Source: Cercis canadensis (lineage: Eukaryota; Streptophyta; Magnoliopsida; Fabales; Fabaceae). Taken from it: DNA of 64,000 nucleotides. Location of the stretch: the NCBI GenBank assembly GCA_003255065.1, contig QAOA01003028.1, positions 1,738,440 through 1,802,439 on the forward strand, written 5' to 3'. A program made the translations under genes and the position numbers. Of the stretch, positions 37,242 through 48,314 are shown piece by piece; within the stretch, counting starts at the first letter, position 1; the number at the start of each line of letters is the position of its first letter. The notes beneath the pieces are model-generated. The model saw nothing but the letters and a program-made list of their open reading frames with translations. It did no database searches and was not told the origin of the DNA.

Positions 37242-37550
37242 CGAAATGGATAAGCTGAAAAGGTGATTCCAAGAATGTCAAGGCAAGCAAAGGGTCTTCA
37301 AAGGCTTCAGCGAAGGGGAGAAATGATTGACTAGAGCTGCTCAATCATGCTTTTATGTTTTTTATTTTCTGGCTCATTCATTTATTTTAATTATTTGCTT
37401 TACTTGTATGATTGAAGAGCTGTTTAGTTCTTCATGAAGCTAAAATAATTTTAACTGGAAAATTTGTTAAATATAGCGCGGACTATAATTATTAGGAATT
37501 GACGACTGAAACTAATTTCAGTGAAAAATCAAGGTCATCGATTCTTGTTA
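37242..37550 (+). pseudogene. Duplicated 3' end of SPB1
   Basis: TTCCAAGAATGTCAAG, then GGGTCTTCAAAGGCTTCAGCG, copy the last coding bases of SPB1 (31698-31800). They are followed by matching 3' flank (CTGGCTCATT, TTCATGAAGCTAAAATAATTT). The reading frame is not preserved and no upstream exon is present. It is a relic of a tandem duplication that took the end of SPB1 along with the PCBER gene. Confidence 0.82.
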
Positions 37551-37951
37551 TTGGGATATCTCTTACACACTAGTATCTCACTCTCAGACCTCAGTTTGCC
37601 GATTCTCCGCGATGTAAATAACATAATTTCAGAAGGTACATGGCACATCGATTTTTCTAGTTAAATAGCTCCAACACTTTAACTGTATGCCATCATTTTC
37701 AGGTTCAAGATGATTAATCACAAGGGATATAAGATATTTAGAGGATACATAGTCATGATGATTAAAGCCAGAAACGCTTGACGAAGCCAAAATGTGGCAA
37801 AAACACAACTTTCTTCATACGAGATTCATAAAAGAAAAGCATACACATAAGGAAGCACTTATTTTATAACATAACCAGTGACAACTACTGCATAGATCTT
37901 TATTTAAACATCAAAATTTTAGCCAGAGGACATACGAGCTGGATTGGGGTC
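37551..37951. other. Spacer and 3' flank of PCBER copy B
   Basis: Continues the alignment with unit 1 (32080-33230), but without the SINE, without the foldback MITE and with a single copy of the flank repeat. No gene. Confidence 0.55.
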
Positions 37952-39641
37952 TTAGACAAACTGATTAAGGTATTCATCCACAGTTGTGTATTTAACATCC
38001 GGATAGAGTGCTGAAGCTTCTACTCCAAATGATGGCTCAATTTCAAAGTTAGTGTGATCTCCTTTCACAAACGCAGAGTGAGTAATTGACACGACCACAT
38101 TCAGGGGAGGTGCTAATTCTGCAACAATAAAAACTTAAGTCACCACAGGCAAAACAAGCACATGTTTGAAAATTCACTAGTTTTACCTATGCCCAGAATT
38201 TTAAGCTTATCAAGAGCCTAATTTGTCAAACAAGCACTCATATCAAATTACTAATAAAAAGAGAATATTACTGCAAGAAGAAGATCTCAAGAATAATTAT
38301 TACTCACTCACCTTGAATTTGCTTCAAGAGTTGCTCCTCTGGAACGTAGACTTTTTCAAGAGTTTTCCCAATCTTCTTCTCCCATAGAGATACTAACTCA
38401 TTAAATGACAAGGTGTTGGCTGGGGGCCTGATGTAGAGAATTTTGTTCAGGGTTCTTGGATCATCAACAGCTTTGATTGTATAGGTTCCAATATCATCTT
38501 CCTTGTTAAAAACCGCTGTTGATCAAGTATAAGTTAATAGGATGACGTATGATACTAATTTCTAGTCTTTGATAGAAAGCTGTGTGTTTGTGTACCTTTA
38601 GGATTTCCATCGCCCAAGATAACCACTTTATCTCTTGGGGGAGCTGTGGCTCCTGGCTGCGCCAACGTGGGCAGGAAGAAACCAGCAAAGAAGTTGCTTG
38701 CCACATAGGTATGGGGAATTCCTGCAGCCTCAACGTCTCGGCGAAATTTGGCCTTACCGGCAAATGCAGATTTTGCTGGCTCCACAGCATGAACCCGGTC
38801 CACATCATTTCCAAACTCAGAAGGGAAGAATCTCTGTGAACATAACAATTATTAGAACAAGCTCATAATGTTCATGTTTCCGACCAAAACAAATGATTTT
38901 AACACACAAGGGTTGTGTAGATATTATTATTTAGATAGAAAATTGTACCTTCACATTTCCTGCTTCTTTAATGGCAGGAATGATCTTATCTTGATCCGGC
39001 AACTGCTGATGGCCTAGTGTAGAGATCACTACATCCACCTGTTTAATCGCCTTAACCAAACTCTCGTGATCATAGAGATCTCCCTGCGTATAAGAATTAA
39101 CATCAAATTCTGTCACCTTAAACGTAATTTCCATTGCTAATAAAAATATAAATCATGAACCACATTCATTAAGAACCATTTCCTAATTTCTGAGGAAAAC
39201 AACGAACAGAAATCTGTGCCAGAAATTTTCATCGTTTGGAGACACAGAATAATTTCCAATCCGAAAAATTAAGCTTAATCTAATCAATCGGTAGATATGA
39301 CCTTCCGAAAGCAAAAGCTTGATCAAAATTTCTTTCCAGACAGAGAGAAATTTCCTCGAATTTCTGCGGCAAATTCTGAATAGATAAAATAACTCTACCA
39401 GCAAGTAAACACAGAAAATTGGGACAATTTAGAGGCATCATCTTGAGGCTTCACTTACAAAAACAAGATTAACACCTAAGCTCTTGAACTTCTCGATGAT
39501 CGGCGATTTTGCGGGATTCGAAAGAGTGGATTCTCGAACCAGAGCGTAGGTGGGGTGGCCAGCCTTGGCGCTCGCTTCGACTATGAACTTTCCAATGTAT
39601 CCGGTACCTCCGATAAAGAGAATCTTTGAAGTCGCGGCCAT
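37952..39641 (-). CDS. PCBER: Phenylcoumaran benzylic ether reductase (PCBER), copy B, intact
   Basis: Five exons (39641-39459, 39083-38949, 38833-38596, 38515-38312, 38118-37952) encode 308 aa, the standard length. PCBER reduces the benzylic ether bond of phenylcoumaran lignans such as dehydrodiconiferyl alcohol with NADPH in the cytosol. It is also the Bet v 6-type allergen family. The N-terminus KILFIGGTGYIGKFIVEAS has the GxxGxxG NADPH loop. FFPSEFGNDVDRVHAVEPA leads to the catalytic lysine at residue 133 in AGKAKFRRDVEAAGIPH. The C-terminus ends YTTVDEYLNQFV. Every junction is in phase. It is the only complete PCBER of the array. The start is the only ATG before the family-typical N-terminus. 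Confidence 0.94.
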
Positions 39642-41569
39642 CGGAAAATATTTTCCGCGAGATTTTCTGACGGAGAGGAGCGGCTAGCAAATGTGTCAGA
39701 GCGTCACAGACGGAAGTGTGGGATTCTGAGTGTGAGATGGTGCTAACTGGGAAGGCACTATAAGCATGATTGCGAGAGCTGAAATTACATAAAAGTCCCT
39801 GATGTCCAACGAAAATTCAATCGTTTCGACGTTTGATGTTGGTTGGTAATTGGTAAATGATGCATGCGTGACGCTTATATGTATAAAGGCCATGGAACCG
39901 TCCAGATTCACCTTTCTTTGTGGCACCTATCAGTTTGGTCTATGATATCTACAAAAGAACAAGGTGCTCGTGCTACAATTGATAAATAAAGGAATGAAGA
40001 GATTATTATTATTTATTATATAACTTTTAAATTTGTCGTCATTAATTATACATAATACACCATATCAAAAAATAATAATAAATAACGAAAATTGGAATTC
40101 CCATGAGTAAAATTTATTAAAAAAAAAAAAAACTATTATCCATGTGACACTCTTTTAAAATAGTGATTTTTCCTAAATATTATGAAATTTGAAAGTCTAA
40201 ATATGTAATTACCTTTTTTATTCTCAACTTGGTTCCGCTTCTGACTTGAGGAAGGAATCATAGAAAATCAACAAACCGTGCGTCGACCAGTGTGTTCACG
40301 GCACTAGAAAAGAAACTGAATGTCCTCATCCGTTTTCGTCTTTTGCTCAACAACTACAACTATGTCCTCATCTTTTTTCTTCTTTAATTGTCGTTACTCA
40401 TCCCAATTCCTAAGAAAATTCAACACCTAACTTTGCAGTTGAAGTTTCTACATAATGAATCAAAATTGGCAAGCCAAACAGCAGAAGATAAAGACATATC
40501 ATCAAACTAAATCAGAGAAACAAATAAAGAGTTGTAGACTGTGATTGAAAACTGTCAATTCAATTTATATTACTAATCTTTAGGATTTGTTTGTTTGGGA
40601 GTTAAAAGGGAAAGAAAAAAAAATGATACAAGAGAAATGGAAGAAAATGAAAATAAGGGTATGAGAGAGACTTTTTTTTTATTTTTTATTTGGATAATTA
40701 AAATGAACAAATAAAAAAAAATAAAAAAAATATAAATTTATCATTTATTTATAAAGTAAAAATATTTAATATAATATTTAATATTGTAATTCACTTTTTT
40801 TACATAAAATAATTTGTAACAAGACAAAACAGTGTTAGCGACACCAAATTATAAATACTTTTTTTTTAGCACTTTAGCTATAACTTTTTAATAAAAAATA
40901 ACAGTGCATAAATTAAATGTGTGTGTGTGTTAAAATGAAAATTCATTAACAATATAAATATTTATTAATGTTTTCATAATTATTTTATTTTCAAGTAATA
41001 AAATAATCTACAAGAAACCAATATTTCATCTTTTTTTTTCAGTTTATTTTTCATTATATTTATAGATGAAAACTGTTGCTAGCTTGTAAAAATTGAAACA
41101 AGAAGATTTAATACTAAGCAAATCAATAAATCAAAAGATAATTAAATTTTACTAATTTACATTTATTCTTGACACAAGTTAAAAAGTTTTGTTATAGAAT
41201 ATTTTAAATTGGAATATAATATAGGTCATGCAAACATTGCCGCAAATCAAAGTTAAAATATAGAACATCTAACATACAAAACAATTAGTATAAGTTACTC
41301 TTACAAAGTTGAGGTTTCAAATTAAATATATTTAAATAGGGTTATAATAGTAAATTATTTATCTTTTCTCTTCAAACTCTATAAATTAGAGGAACACAAA
41401 AATGAAGCAAAAAATGAATACAATAGTTTGAAGTTACCCTTAATTTCTTTTAATTTTTTAATCTTAAACTCTCAAATAAAAAGATAAGTACCTTTATTCA
41501 TTTTCTTTTCTCTTTTTTTCTCTCAATTTTAACTCTCAAACATACACTTAATGTCCTCTAATCCATCAA
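39642..41569. other. Upstream region of PCBER copy B
   Basis: First the promoter of copy B, then very AT-rich DNA (40560-41560). Part of it (40200-40520) aligns with the flank of copy A. No gene is seen. Confidence 0.5.
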
Positions 41570-41584
41570 GTCCTTGAATTTTGT

Positions 41585-42562
41585 ATTCAAAGGTTATGAT
41601 CTCTCACCTCGGAAATGTTGGGTTTAAATGTTGGATAAAGTGATTAAAGAAGTCATCCAAAGTGGTGTATTTGATATCTGGATTCTTCTCCCAATGATGA
41701 CTTAATCTCAAAGTCAGTCTAATTTAGCATTGTTATATGGGCTGAGAAATTGGGCCTTCTTTTGGGCACGAGCCCAGTCTTATTAAGCCCTATGTATAAG
41801 TAGAGCTGTTCAATTTGTATTATTTTTAATTTAAAAATAAAAAACCTAAATTGGACAGGGTCAAAAAAAAGCCCAAATTTAATCGGTTGTCTAAATATAA
41901 TTTTATAAAAATCAAGTCTTAATTTTAAAGGGATGGAGCTCAAAATGAATAAGACTAGTCTGATCTTCCTTCACAAACACATTGACTAATCAAAAGTATT
42001 ACATTCATGGGTGGTGAGGATATTGCATCAACAAAAACTAAGTCACTACCTGTAAAAAATGCAAGACATCTTTCACCATTCAAAAGTCTCAACTCTACCA
42101 TGTCCAAATTAAATTTTACTCTTTTTACTCCCTACCAAACATACTTGCTAAAGCGAAAACTTTCTTCTTGAAGATCTTTAGAATAAATATCACTATTGTT
42201 TTTTGGCTTTTTGAAAAATATCACTCAGTTACTCACCTTGAATTTGCTTCAAGAGTTGCTCCTCTGATACATAAGAGTCTTTCAACAGTTTTACCAATCT
42301 TGTTCTCCCAAAGAGATACCAGGTCATTGAATGAGTAGGTGTTAAATGGGGGCCTGATAAACTGAATCTTGTTCAAGGTTCTTGGATCATCAACAGCTCT
42401 GATTGTATAGGTGGCAATATCCCCTTCGGGTTTCCATCTCCCAAGGTAACAACTTTGTCCCTGGGGGCACTTGTGGCTCCTGGTTGTGCCAAAGTGGGAA
42501 GGAAGTAACCAGCAAAGAAGTTGGCTAGGACAGAGGTACGAGGAATTCCTTCAGCTTCAGAT
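41585..42562 (-). pseudogene. PCBER pseudogene C
   Basis: Remnant of a third PCBER-like gene. Exon-5 homology (41637-41730 and about 41950-42040) is split by roughly 220 bp of unrelated AT-rich DNA. Exon 4 is at about 42235-42420, and part of exon 3 follows to about 42560. The intron between exons 4 and 3 is missing and the end of exon 4 is lost with it, which looks like a deletion rather than retroposition because the other intron remains. The frame is broken in exon 4 and exon 5. Exons 1-2 are absent. Homology ends at the solo LTR at 42568. Confidence 0.75.
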
Positions 42563-42567
42563 GGAAC

Positions 42568-42952
42568 TGTTAGCCACGTTTCTTGTAACTAACTAAAAGT
42601 GGCTCACTATGTAAGATAGACTTTATCAGATAATGAACATGTAAGATCATTATGAAAGAATATTTTTATCTCATTTTTAAAATTTAAATGGTTGGTTATA
42701 GAATTTGTAGTTATCTTGATAGTGGAAACTACTACAGTCCACTATAAATAGAACAGGATTTCTAGCCTAGCATACACATAGTTCTGATTCACCATCATTC
42801 AAAACATACAAAAATAAGTATACGCTAGAAGCATTCTCTTCTTGAAGAGCCTGAAAAACTCAGAAGCGAATGTCACAATTGTTGCTTAACATGAGAAGCA
42901 TATGTTTATGAACCAGTTTTGTATACGAGATATAAAACATTAATATCTAACA
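42568..42952. mobile_element. Solo LTR
   Basis: A 385-bp block starts TGTTAG and ends CTAACA, the usual TG...CA termini with inverted TGTTA/TAACA. A perfect 5-bp duplication GGAAC (42563-42567 and 42953-42957) flanks it. A CTATAAATAG promoter-like box lies near 42741. No primer-binding site, internal region or second LTR is adjacent, so it is a fossil left by recombination between two LTRs. Its superfamily cannot be told from the LTR alone. Confidence 0.68.
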
Positions 42953-42957
42953 GGAAC

Positions 42958-43526
42958 CCCTATGAATAGGCCTTATTTGTCTCTAAAGAACAATAGATAA
43001 TGTATTTATTGAGGTTGATACATTTTTGTGATGATTATTATAGCCCCTCGTGCACTAATATCTCTTGGTTATTATTAATTGAGATTAAACATAATGATAC
43101 TCAAGGCTTGTTGAGAATATATATAATCCTCTTTCATAAGAGAGAACAATCCCTGTTTTGTTTGAGACAAGACAACAAGAGTTTACATGATTTTCAAGCT
43201 ACAATTCCTTTGCTTCTTCGCTCAATTTCTTTTGCAATCAAACAGAACCGTGACAAAGACAAATAAGGGCCTTGAATGTCTGCTTCAAGTACATTCATCA
43301 ACATGCGAAGCAAATGAAACTACCGTGTTAGAAATTGAGGCTGATTCTGTGATCCATATGATGAAAAGCACTTACTCTAATGCTTTAGCAATTTGGATAT
43401 AATAATATACGTTGCTGTCAAAATCAAAACAAGTCCTTTACTAAATTTGATGATTTTATAGAACTAAACTAACTGAGGAGACTACATTGTTGATTGACAA
43501 AACCCAAAAAGAAGAAGAAAAGGAAA
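42958..43526. other. Unassigned region right of the solo LTR
   Basis: AT-rich sequence without a confident gene. A plus-strand frame at 43187-43402 has a segment faintly resembling plant RNase-H-like domains (VLEIEADSVIHMMKS), but it is too short to assign. The last 130 bases are 3' flank of the RING gene. Confidence 0.4.
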
Positions 43527-43943
43527 TTAATGGGGCATCTCATATCGACAAAGGGGACATGTATTGCCCTTTTGGAACCACTTGATGATGCAATGTTGAT
43601 GATGCACATGAGAACAAGGGTTGGGCATGCGAATTGCTTCCGACCCAATTGTAATCTCCTCCAAACATATGGAACACACTACTGACCTCTCAATTTTGAT
43701 CCTTTCCAGTTTCTTAATGGAGCTTTGACTTGCAGGTCTTGCCTTTGAAACTTCACCGTCACCGTCGTCGTCGTTCTCGTAGATATCGCTGTCGCTGTCG
43801 TCATTTATCTCCATTGAATCATAATAATCTTCTATAGTAGGCTCTCGCAGTGTGACTGTTGTGAGCGTCTCTTCACCTGCAGTATTCAAACCCAGTATTC
43901 CAACCGTACGAGAATTTCTATGGTTATTGGCGGATAATGACAT
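43527..43943 (-). CDS. RING-H2 finger protein, probable E3 ubiquitin ligase
   Basis: A single-exon 138-aa protein. The C-terminal third is a complete RING-H2 finger: CSIC, a loop, then CSHVHHQHC and CPLC, with the canonical C-x2-C, C-x-H-x2-H-x2-C and C-x2-C spacing at about residues 90-133. This family binds two zinc ions and recruits E2 enzymes. Before it lies a very acidic segment (DDSDSDIYENDDDGDGE, about residues 47-63). There is no transmembrane helix, so it is probably soluble; substrates are unknown. It is divergent with the reductase gene at 44146, only about 200 bp apart, so they may share a promoter. The start is the first ATG of the open frame. Confidence 0.85.
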   Translation of the reverse strand: MSLSANNHRNSRTVGILGLNTAGEETLTTVTLREPTIEDYYDSMEINDDSDSDIYENDDDGDGEVSKARPASQSSIKKLERIKIERSVVCSICLEEITIGSEAIRMPNPCSHVHHQHCIIKWFQKGNTCPLCRYEMPH

Positions 43944-44145
43944 GTTTGCTGTGCAGAGAAGGAGGAGGGGCGCTGAGAAAGGATAGACTTTATGGTGTCA
44001 ATGTCGGTTCCGGTTCCCTCGTTAGTCACTTTCTTATTCTTTACTTTGGCTCCAACTCCAAGAAGATTCCAAAGTTAACTGAAAAGTCAACTTCAATTTT
44101 TGGTATTTATGGCAAGTGGCAAAGAGATAATCTTGAGGGCGAAAG
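43944..44145. promoter_or_regulatory. Shared intergenic region of divergent RING-H2 and PLR3-type genes
   Basis: Only 202 bases separate the two start codons on opposite strands, so both promoters or leaders must lie here or overlap the neighbouring gene. No clear TATA box was found. Co-regulation is an inference from the spacing. Confidence 0.45.
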
Positions 44146-46036
44146 ATGGAAAATAGCAGAATTTTGGTAGTTGGGGCAACTGGAAATCTCGGCTACCAAT
44201 TGGCCAAGGCAAGTCTCGAGTACTCTCACCCAACATTTGCTCTCGTCAGAGACTCTGCGTTTTCTGATCCTAACAAAGCTAACAAGCTTCAGTCCCTCAC
44301 CGATGCTGGAGCTATCCTTCTCAAGGTTTGGTTTTTTCTTTCATTCTCCGCGTTCAAGTTTTAATTTTTTTTTCCCCTTTTGGGTACATTGTTTGCAGTT
44401 TCATTTTGATTCTCTGGATCTTATGAATATGGTTGACTATTTATGTTTAGGGTTCGCTTGAAGATGAAACAAGCCTTGCTGAGGCGGTCAAGCAGGTAGA
44501 TGTGGTAATTTGCGCTGTTTCAGCTAGACAGATTCATGAGCAGAAGCTTCTCATCCGAGTTATCAAACAAGCTGGCTCCATCAAGGTCCCTTTCTCTAAT
44601 TCTATTTCAGTCTTCTGTGGAGTGTGGATAATTTTGGAAACGTTTTGGGACTGAGCTCATTTTTGAGGAAAATTAGAATCGGTTTGAAACTTTGAATCCT
44701 GTGATAAATCTAAAATTGGGAACGAAGGGTCAGCGGCTCCTTCCAGGGTGAGCTTATAGCTCTGCTTCATACATGCTTATCATTTGGTTTCAACTAAAAG
44801 CCAGAAAATCTGCTCTCTTGAACCTCTAGATCCTTATTGTCATCTTATATTTACCCTTGGTAGAGTTGTTTTGCTGGAATTTGTCGTTGCAAGCTGATCC
44901 CATGTCTCTGATAGTCAATGCCTCGTGCAATTTACAACGGGCTTCAAAGAGGGAAAAGAAAAAATCTGAACTTGTATAATCTAACTATTTCTTTTCATTA
45001 AGAACTAGCGATGATTTTAGTTTCCAGGGTAAAGAATCCTGGTCTTCTCTGTATACTCGTGTCACAGTGTTTATACATGAAGTCTGATCCTTTCATATTG
45101 ATTAGTAAAAAGTGTTAATAATCACCTGTTAGTTGTGGACTGATGCAGAGGTTCATCCCATCAGAATTTGGATCAGATCCTGAGAAGGTTCAAATTACTG
45201 ACCTTGATGAGAACTATAATTTCTACTCGCGGAAAGCTGAAATTCGGCGTCTTTTGGAAGCTGAAGGCATTCCATATACTATCGTCTCCTGCAATTTCTT
45301 TATGAGCTTTTTACTTCCTTCTCTTGTTCAACCAGGCTTAGAGACTCCTCCTAGGGACAAGGTCACAATATTTGGTAATGGAAATATAAAAGGTGAGTTT
45401 GATAAAGACCATTATAATCATCTGAAATCAAATTTACTTTTTTGGTGCTAATTCATGGTTTGTTTACAGGTGTCTTTGTGAAGGAAAGTGATGTTGCTGC
45501 CTTCACAATCAATGCAGTTGATGACCCTCGTACATTAAATAAAGTGGTGTACTTGAGACCTCAAGGAAACGTTCACTCTTTAAATGAGCTGGTTGAGATG
45601 TGGGAGACTAAAATTGGGAAGAAGCTCGAGGAAGTGTATGTCTCAGAAGAAGAGTTGCTCAAGAAAATTAAAGGTATTTTAGTAGTATTTCCAACACATC
45701 TACACATCTATCACTGAAAAGTTACTTTTAACCTATTTTGCTGCTTATCATTATGAATAATAACAGAGACACGAGGAGGGATGTCTTTTTTTTTCATTAG
45801 AACGTGGAATACAAATAATTTATCATGAAAAACATGATAATAGAAGTGCCCAATTTTATTGTATTGCAGAGGCTCCTTTTCCTGGCAACCTGCAGTTGAT
45901 GTTTATCTATTCTGCTTTCATAAAGGGGGATCACACGTACTTTAATATTGAGCCACCCTCTGGTGTGGATGGTACAGCATTGTATCCGGAGCTGAAATAT
46001 ACCACCATCTCTGAATTTCTGGACACACTACTATAA
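44146..46036 (+). CDS. NmrA-type NADPH reductase, PLR3-like (isoflavone reductase family)
   Basis: Five exons (44146-44325, 44451-44585, 45149-45392, 45470-45673, 45870-46036) encode 309 aa with the same intron positions as PCBER. The protein carries RILVVGATGNLGYQLAKAS (GxxGxxG at residues 10-16) and FIPSEFGSDPEKV. The catalytic lysine is residue 134 in YSRKAEIRRLLEAEGIPYT. The C-terminal half has GDHTYFNIEPPSGVDGTALY and the ending ISEFLDTLL. From memory it resembles Arabidopsis At4g34540 (called probable pinoresinol-lariciresinol reductase 3) more than PCBER, but the substrate is untested. It is likely cytosolic. All junctions are in phase and the gene looks intact. It lies next to the PCBER array but is clearly a different clade. 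Confidence 0.88.
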
Positions 46037-46323
46037 GGCTTCGTTTGGGAGCATTGGGCGCAAAGATAGTGTGCAATGCTTCTAGAGATATATTGAACAT
46101 TTTCATTCTTTCCTTAGTGCAATGCAAATAACAACAGTCTACACTGTTATTGACAAATCAATAATGTTGATTGCTTGGTTGCTTCCCCATGTCTTACCTT
46201 CAGTTGGCATGGAATTACATGAAATTCAGATCAAGGTCGCATTCAATTAGTAAAGAACTATAGATAAAATGAAATTATCAGTTAACATAAATACTCATCA
46301 AGCTTTACATTTCCATTTTGATC

Positions 46324-47205
46324 TTAATCTGTTATATCAAAACAAAGCTTAGCCTCATCTCAGGGCCCATTAATCTAAAATTTGTAATCCTGAATCCTTA
46401 TAAGCCAATAAGGGCAAACTACATTGATAAATACCAACAAACTAAGCAGCAGCACAGAAAGTACCTTATGCAGCATGTACACAAGACCCAAGGTCATGGC
46501 CATCAAACTGATAGAAAAGCTCAAGTGCAAGAGGAATGAGTACTTGTTAATAGAATAAGTAACCAGTGGGGCAAAAAGGAAAACTTGCACTGAGAACAAC
46601 ATGACAGCAAACACAAGTAGTCTCGATGGAAGGCGAGAAGCAATAACGGCAGAGGCCACTAGAGATGCATTTACAGAAATACAATTGGTCAAGGATGGAT
46701 TTTTCAGGGCTTTTACTGTGGATTTTGAATAATCATGCAGGAATAGATGAAGTATAAGAAGTGACCCAGTAACTTCCCAAATGGAATCCGAATTAATGGA
46801 TCTTGTAAGAGTTTGGCAGATGGGAGCCAAGACATATAACCCAGTTGTTAAAAAGGAAAAACTGAGGAAATAATGGAGGAGAAGAGTGAGGGAAGGAATT
46901 TCTTGAGTTAAAAATGAGAATTAGAAGACCTGAAACAGGAAGACTTGTATCAAGAAACAATTGGAACTTTCATCAAGAGTTGATCTTAGTGAGTAGGTCC
47001 AGACCAAGACAACAAAAGCAACAATGCATAAATATTCAGAAATGGAAACCGAGTCTAGCATCACCTTTAGCAGGTCCTTTTTCACAACACTGGCATTCAT
47101 TACCATCTGTTCAAGGAAAGATTCATCGGTATGATTGTCAGCATAACCATGTTGCATACCACCATATGCCACTTTTCTCCATCTGGGACGAGGTTAACAA
47201 TAGTT
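46324..47205 (-). pseudogene. PIG-C/GPI2 (SETH1) pseudogene
   Basis: Minus-strand homology to the GPI2/PIG-C subunit of the ER enzyme that adds N-acetylglucosamine to phosphatidylinositol, the first step of GPI-anchor synthesis. Recognisable blocks are [82 protein letters not shown] and [16 protein letters not shown]. The copy is broken. The frame shifts near 47190 (just before YGGMQ) and around 46920-46945. In-frame stops replace codons within the C-terminal INGPWDEAKLCFDITD segment. No intron is seen, but plant GPI2 genes are often intronless, so retroposition cannot be inferred. The functional gene must be elsewhere. Confidence 0.82.
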
Positions 47206-48314
47206 ATCAGAACCGCTAACATCGATAGCAACCGGTTATTCTATTTCAGAACTCAAGAAGGTTTCTTAGGGTCGAATCTATCAAATGGCAAGACCTAATT
47301 GTCCATCATCTTTCAGTTCTGAACCTTTCGGTTTAAGCCTTCAGTGAGTGGCAAGAGACATCATCTTTCAGTTGCACTCCCGTTTGTCTTCCAAGCATCC
47401 GACAATGAGATGAGAATACATCCCCAAACTCCAAAGAACAAAAGACGATGATCTTAAAATCTGCTCTTGAAAGAACCTGCTTGAAAATGAAATTACAGAG
47501 ACAGAGAGAGAGTCCAAGAAATTGTCAAAAGTATTATGAAAAAAAAATCAAACCATAAAAGAAAGAAGCTGATTATATATTAGAGAATTTTTTTTTACCT
47601 GTAGCAAATGTTCAACCACATCAACGAGCAAGTAGAAATCCCATGCGCAAAATGTGCAGATCATTACTTTATTGGAAGACCTAAAACAGTCTGAACTATA
47701 AAAGCGTTGAAAAGTAAAGCTTATCAGGTATAAATTGCACTCTTTTATGGTACAAAGTGCTCAACTTCTACAAAAAAAGTGTTATCAAAGACATGCATAT
47801 ATATACCAAGATACAACATTTTCTGTTTGTTTTATTAATACTGAAAGGCAGAGCTGAACCAAATCGCACTAGCTATCTTTTGAAGAACCATTATTTCAGC
47901 ATTAGAGTAGACACAGTCTATTCTCCTTATCAGGTGGGAGGAACATTATGAAGGCAAAGGGGACAGTTTTAACTATATTTCACATACCCACAATCTTGAA
48001 AGAGGGAAAAAGCAAAGAAAACAAGAACAGGCAGTTAAAAATTGTCCCTTTTTCTTTACAACATAGAAGCCAATGAAACCTTTGAAGGTAACCGCAACTC
48101 AACTGGGCTCTTAAATGAATATATGATTTAAAAGGAGAAGAAAGGGGAGACGGGGCATTAAGCAAGTCAAGGCAGACTTTGCTCATTGGTTATTTGTTTG
48201 AAAGTGTGAAGTTCACGTTTTCATATAGCAATTAGCACATGGAGTAGAGTGAAAAAGGGCGCTTATTTGTTTCTAGAAGCCAATACTTTATTTCGATTTT
48301 AATATTGGCTAATT
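47206..48314. other. Spacer upstream of the PIG-C pseudogene
   Basis: No gene is recognised. The part near 47220-47480 has a composition like a leader or promoter and may be the original upstream flank of the PIG-C copy. The rest is AT-rich. Confidence 0.4.

Noticed and set aside
43187-43402. RNase-H-like fragment
   Set aside because: Only a faint, short resemblance to plant RNase-H-like domains; not enough to call an element.
46914-47219. Plus-strand frame of 101 codons
   Set aside because: Antisense of the PIG-C pseudogene; no homology of its own.
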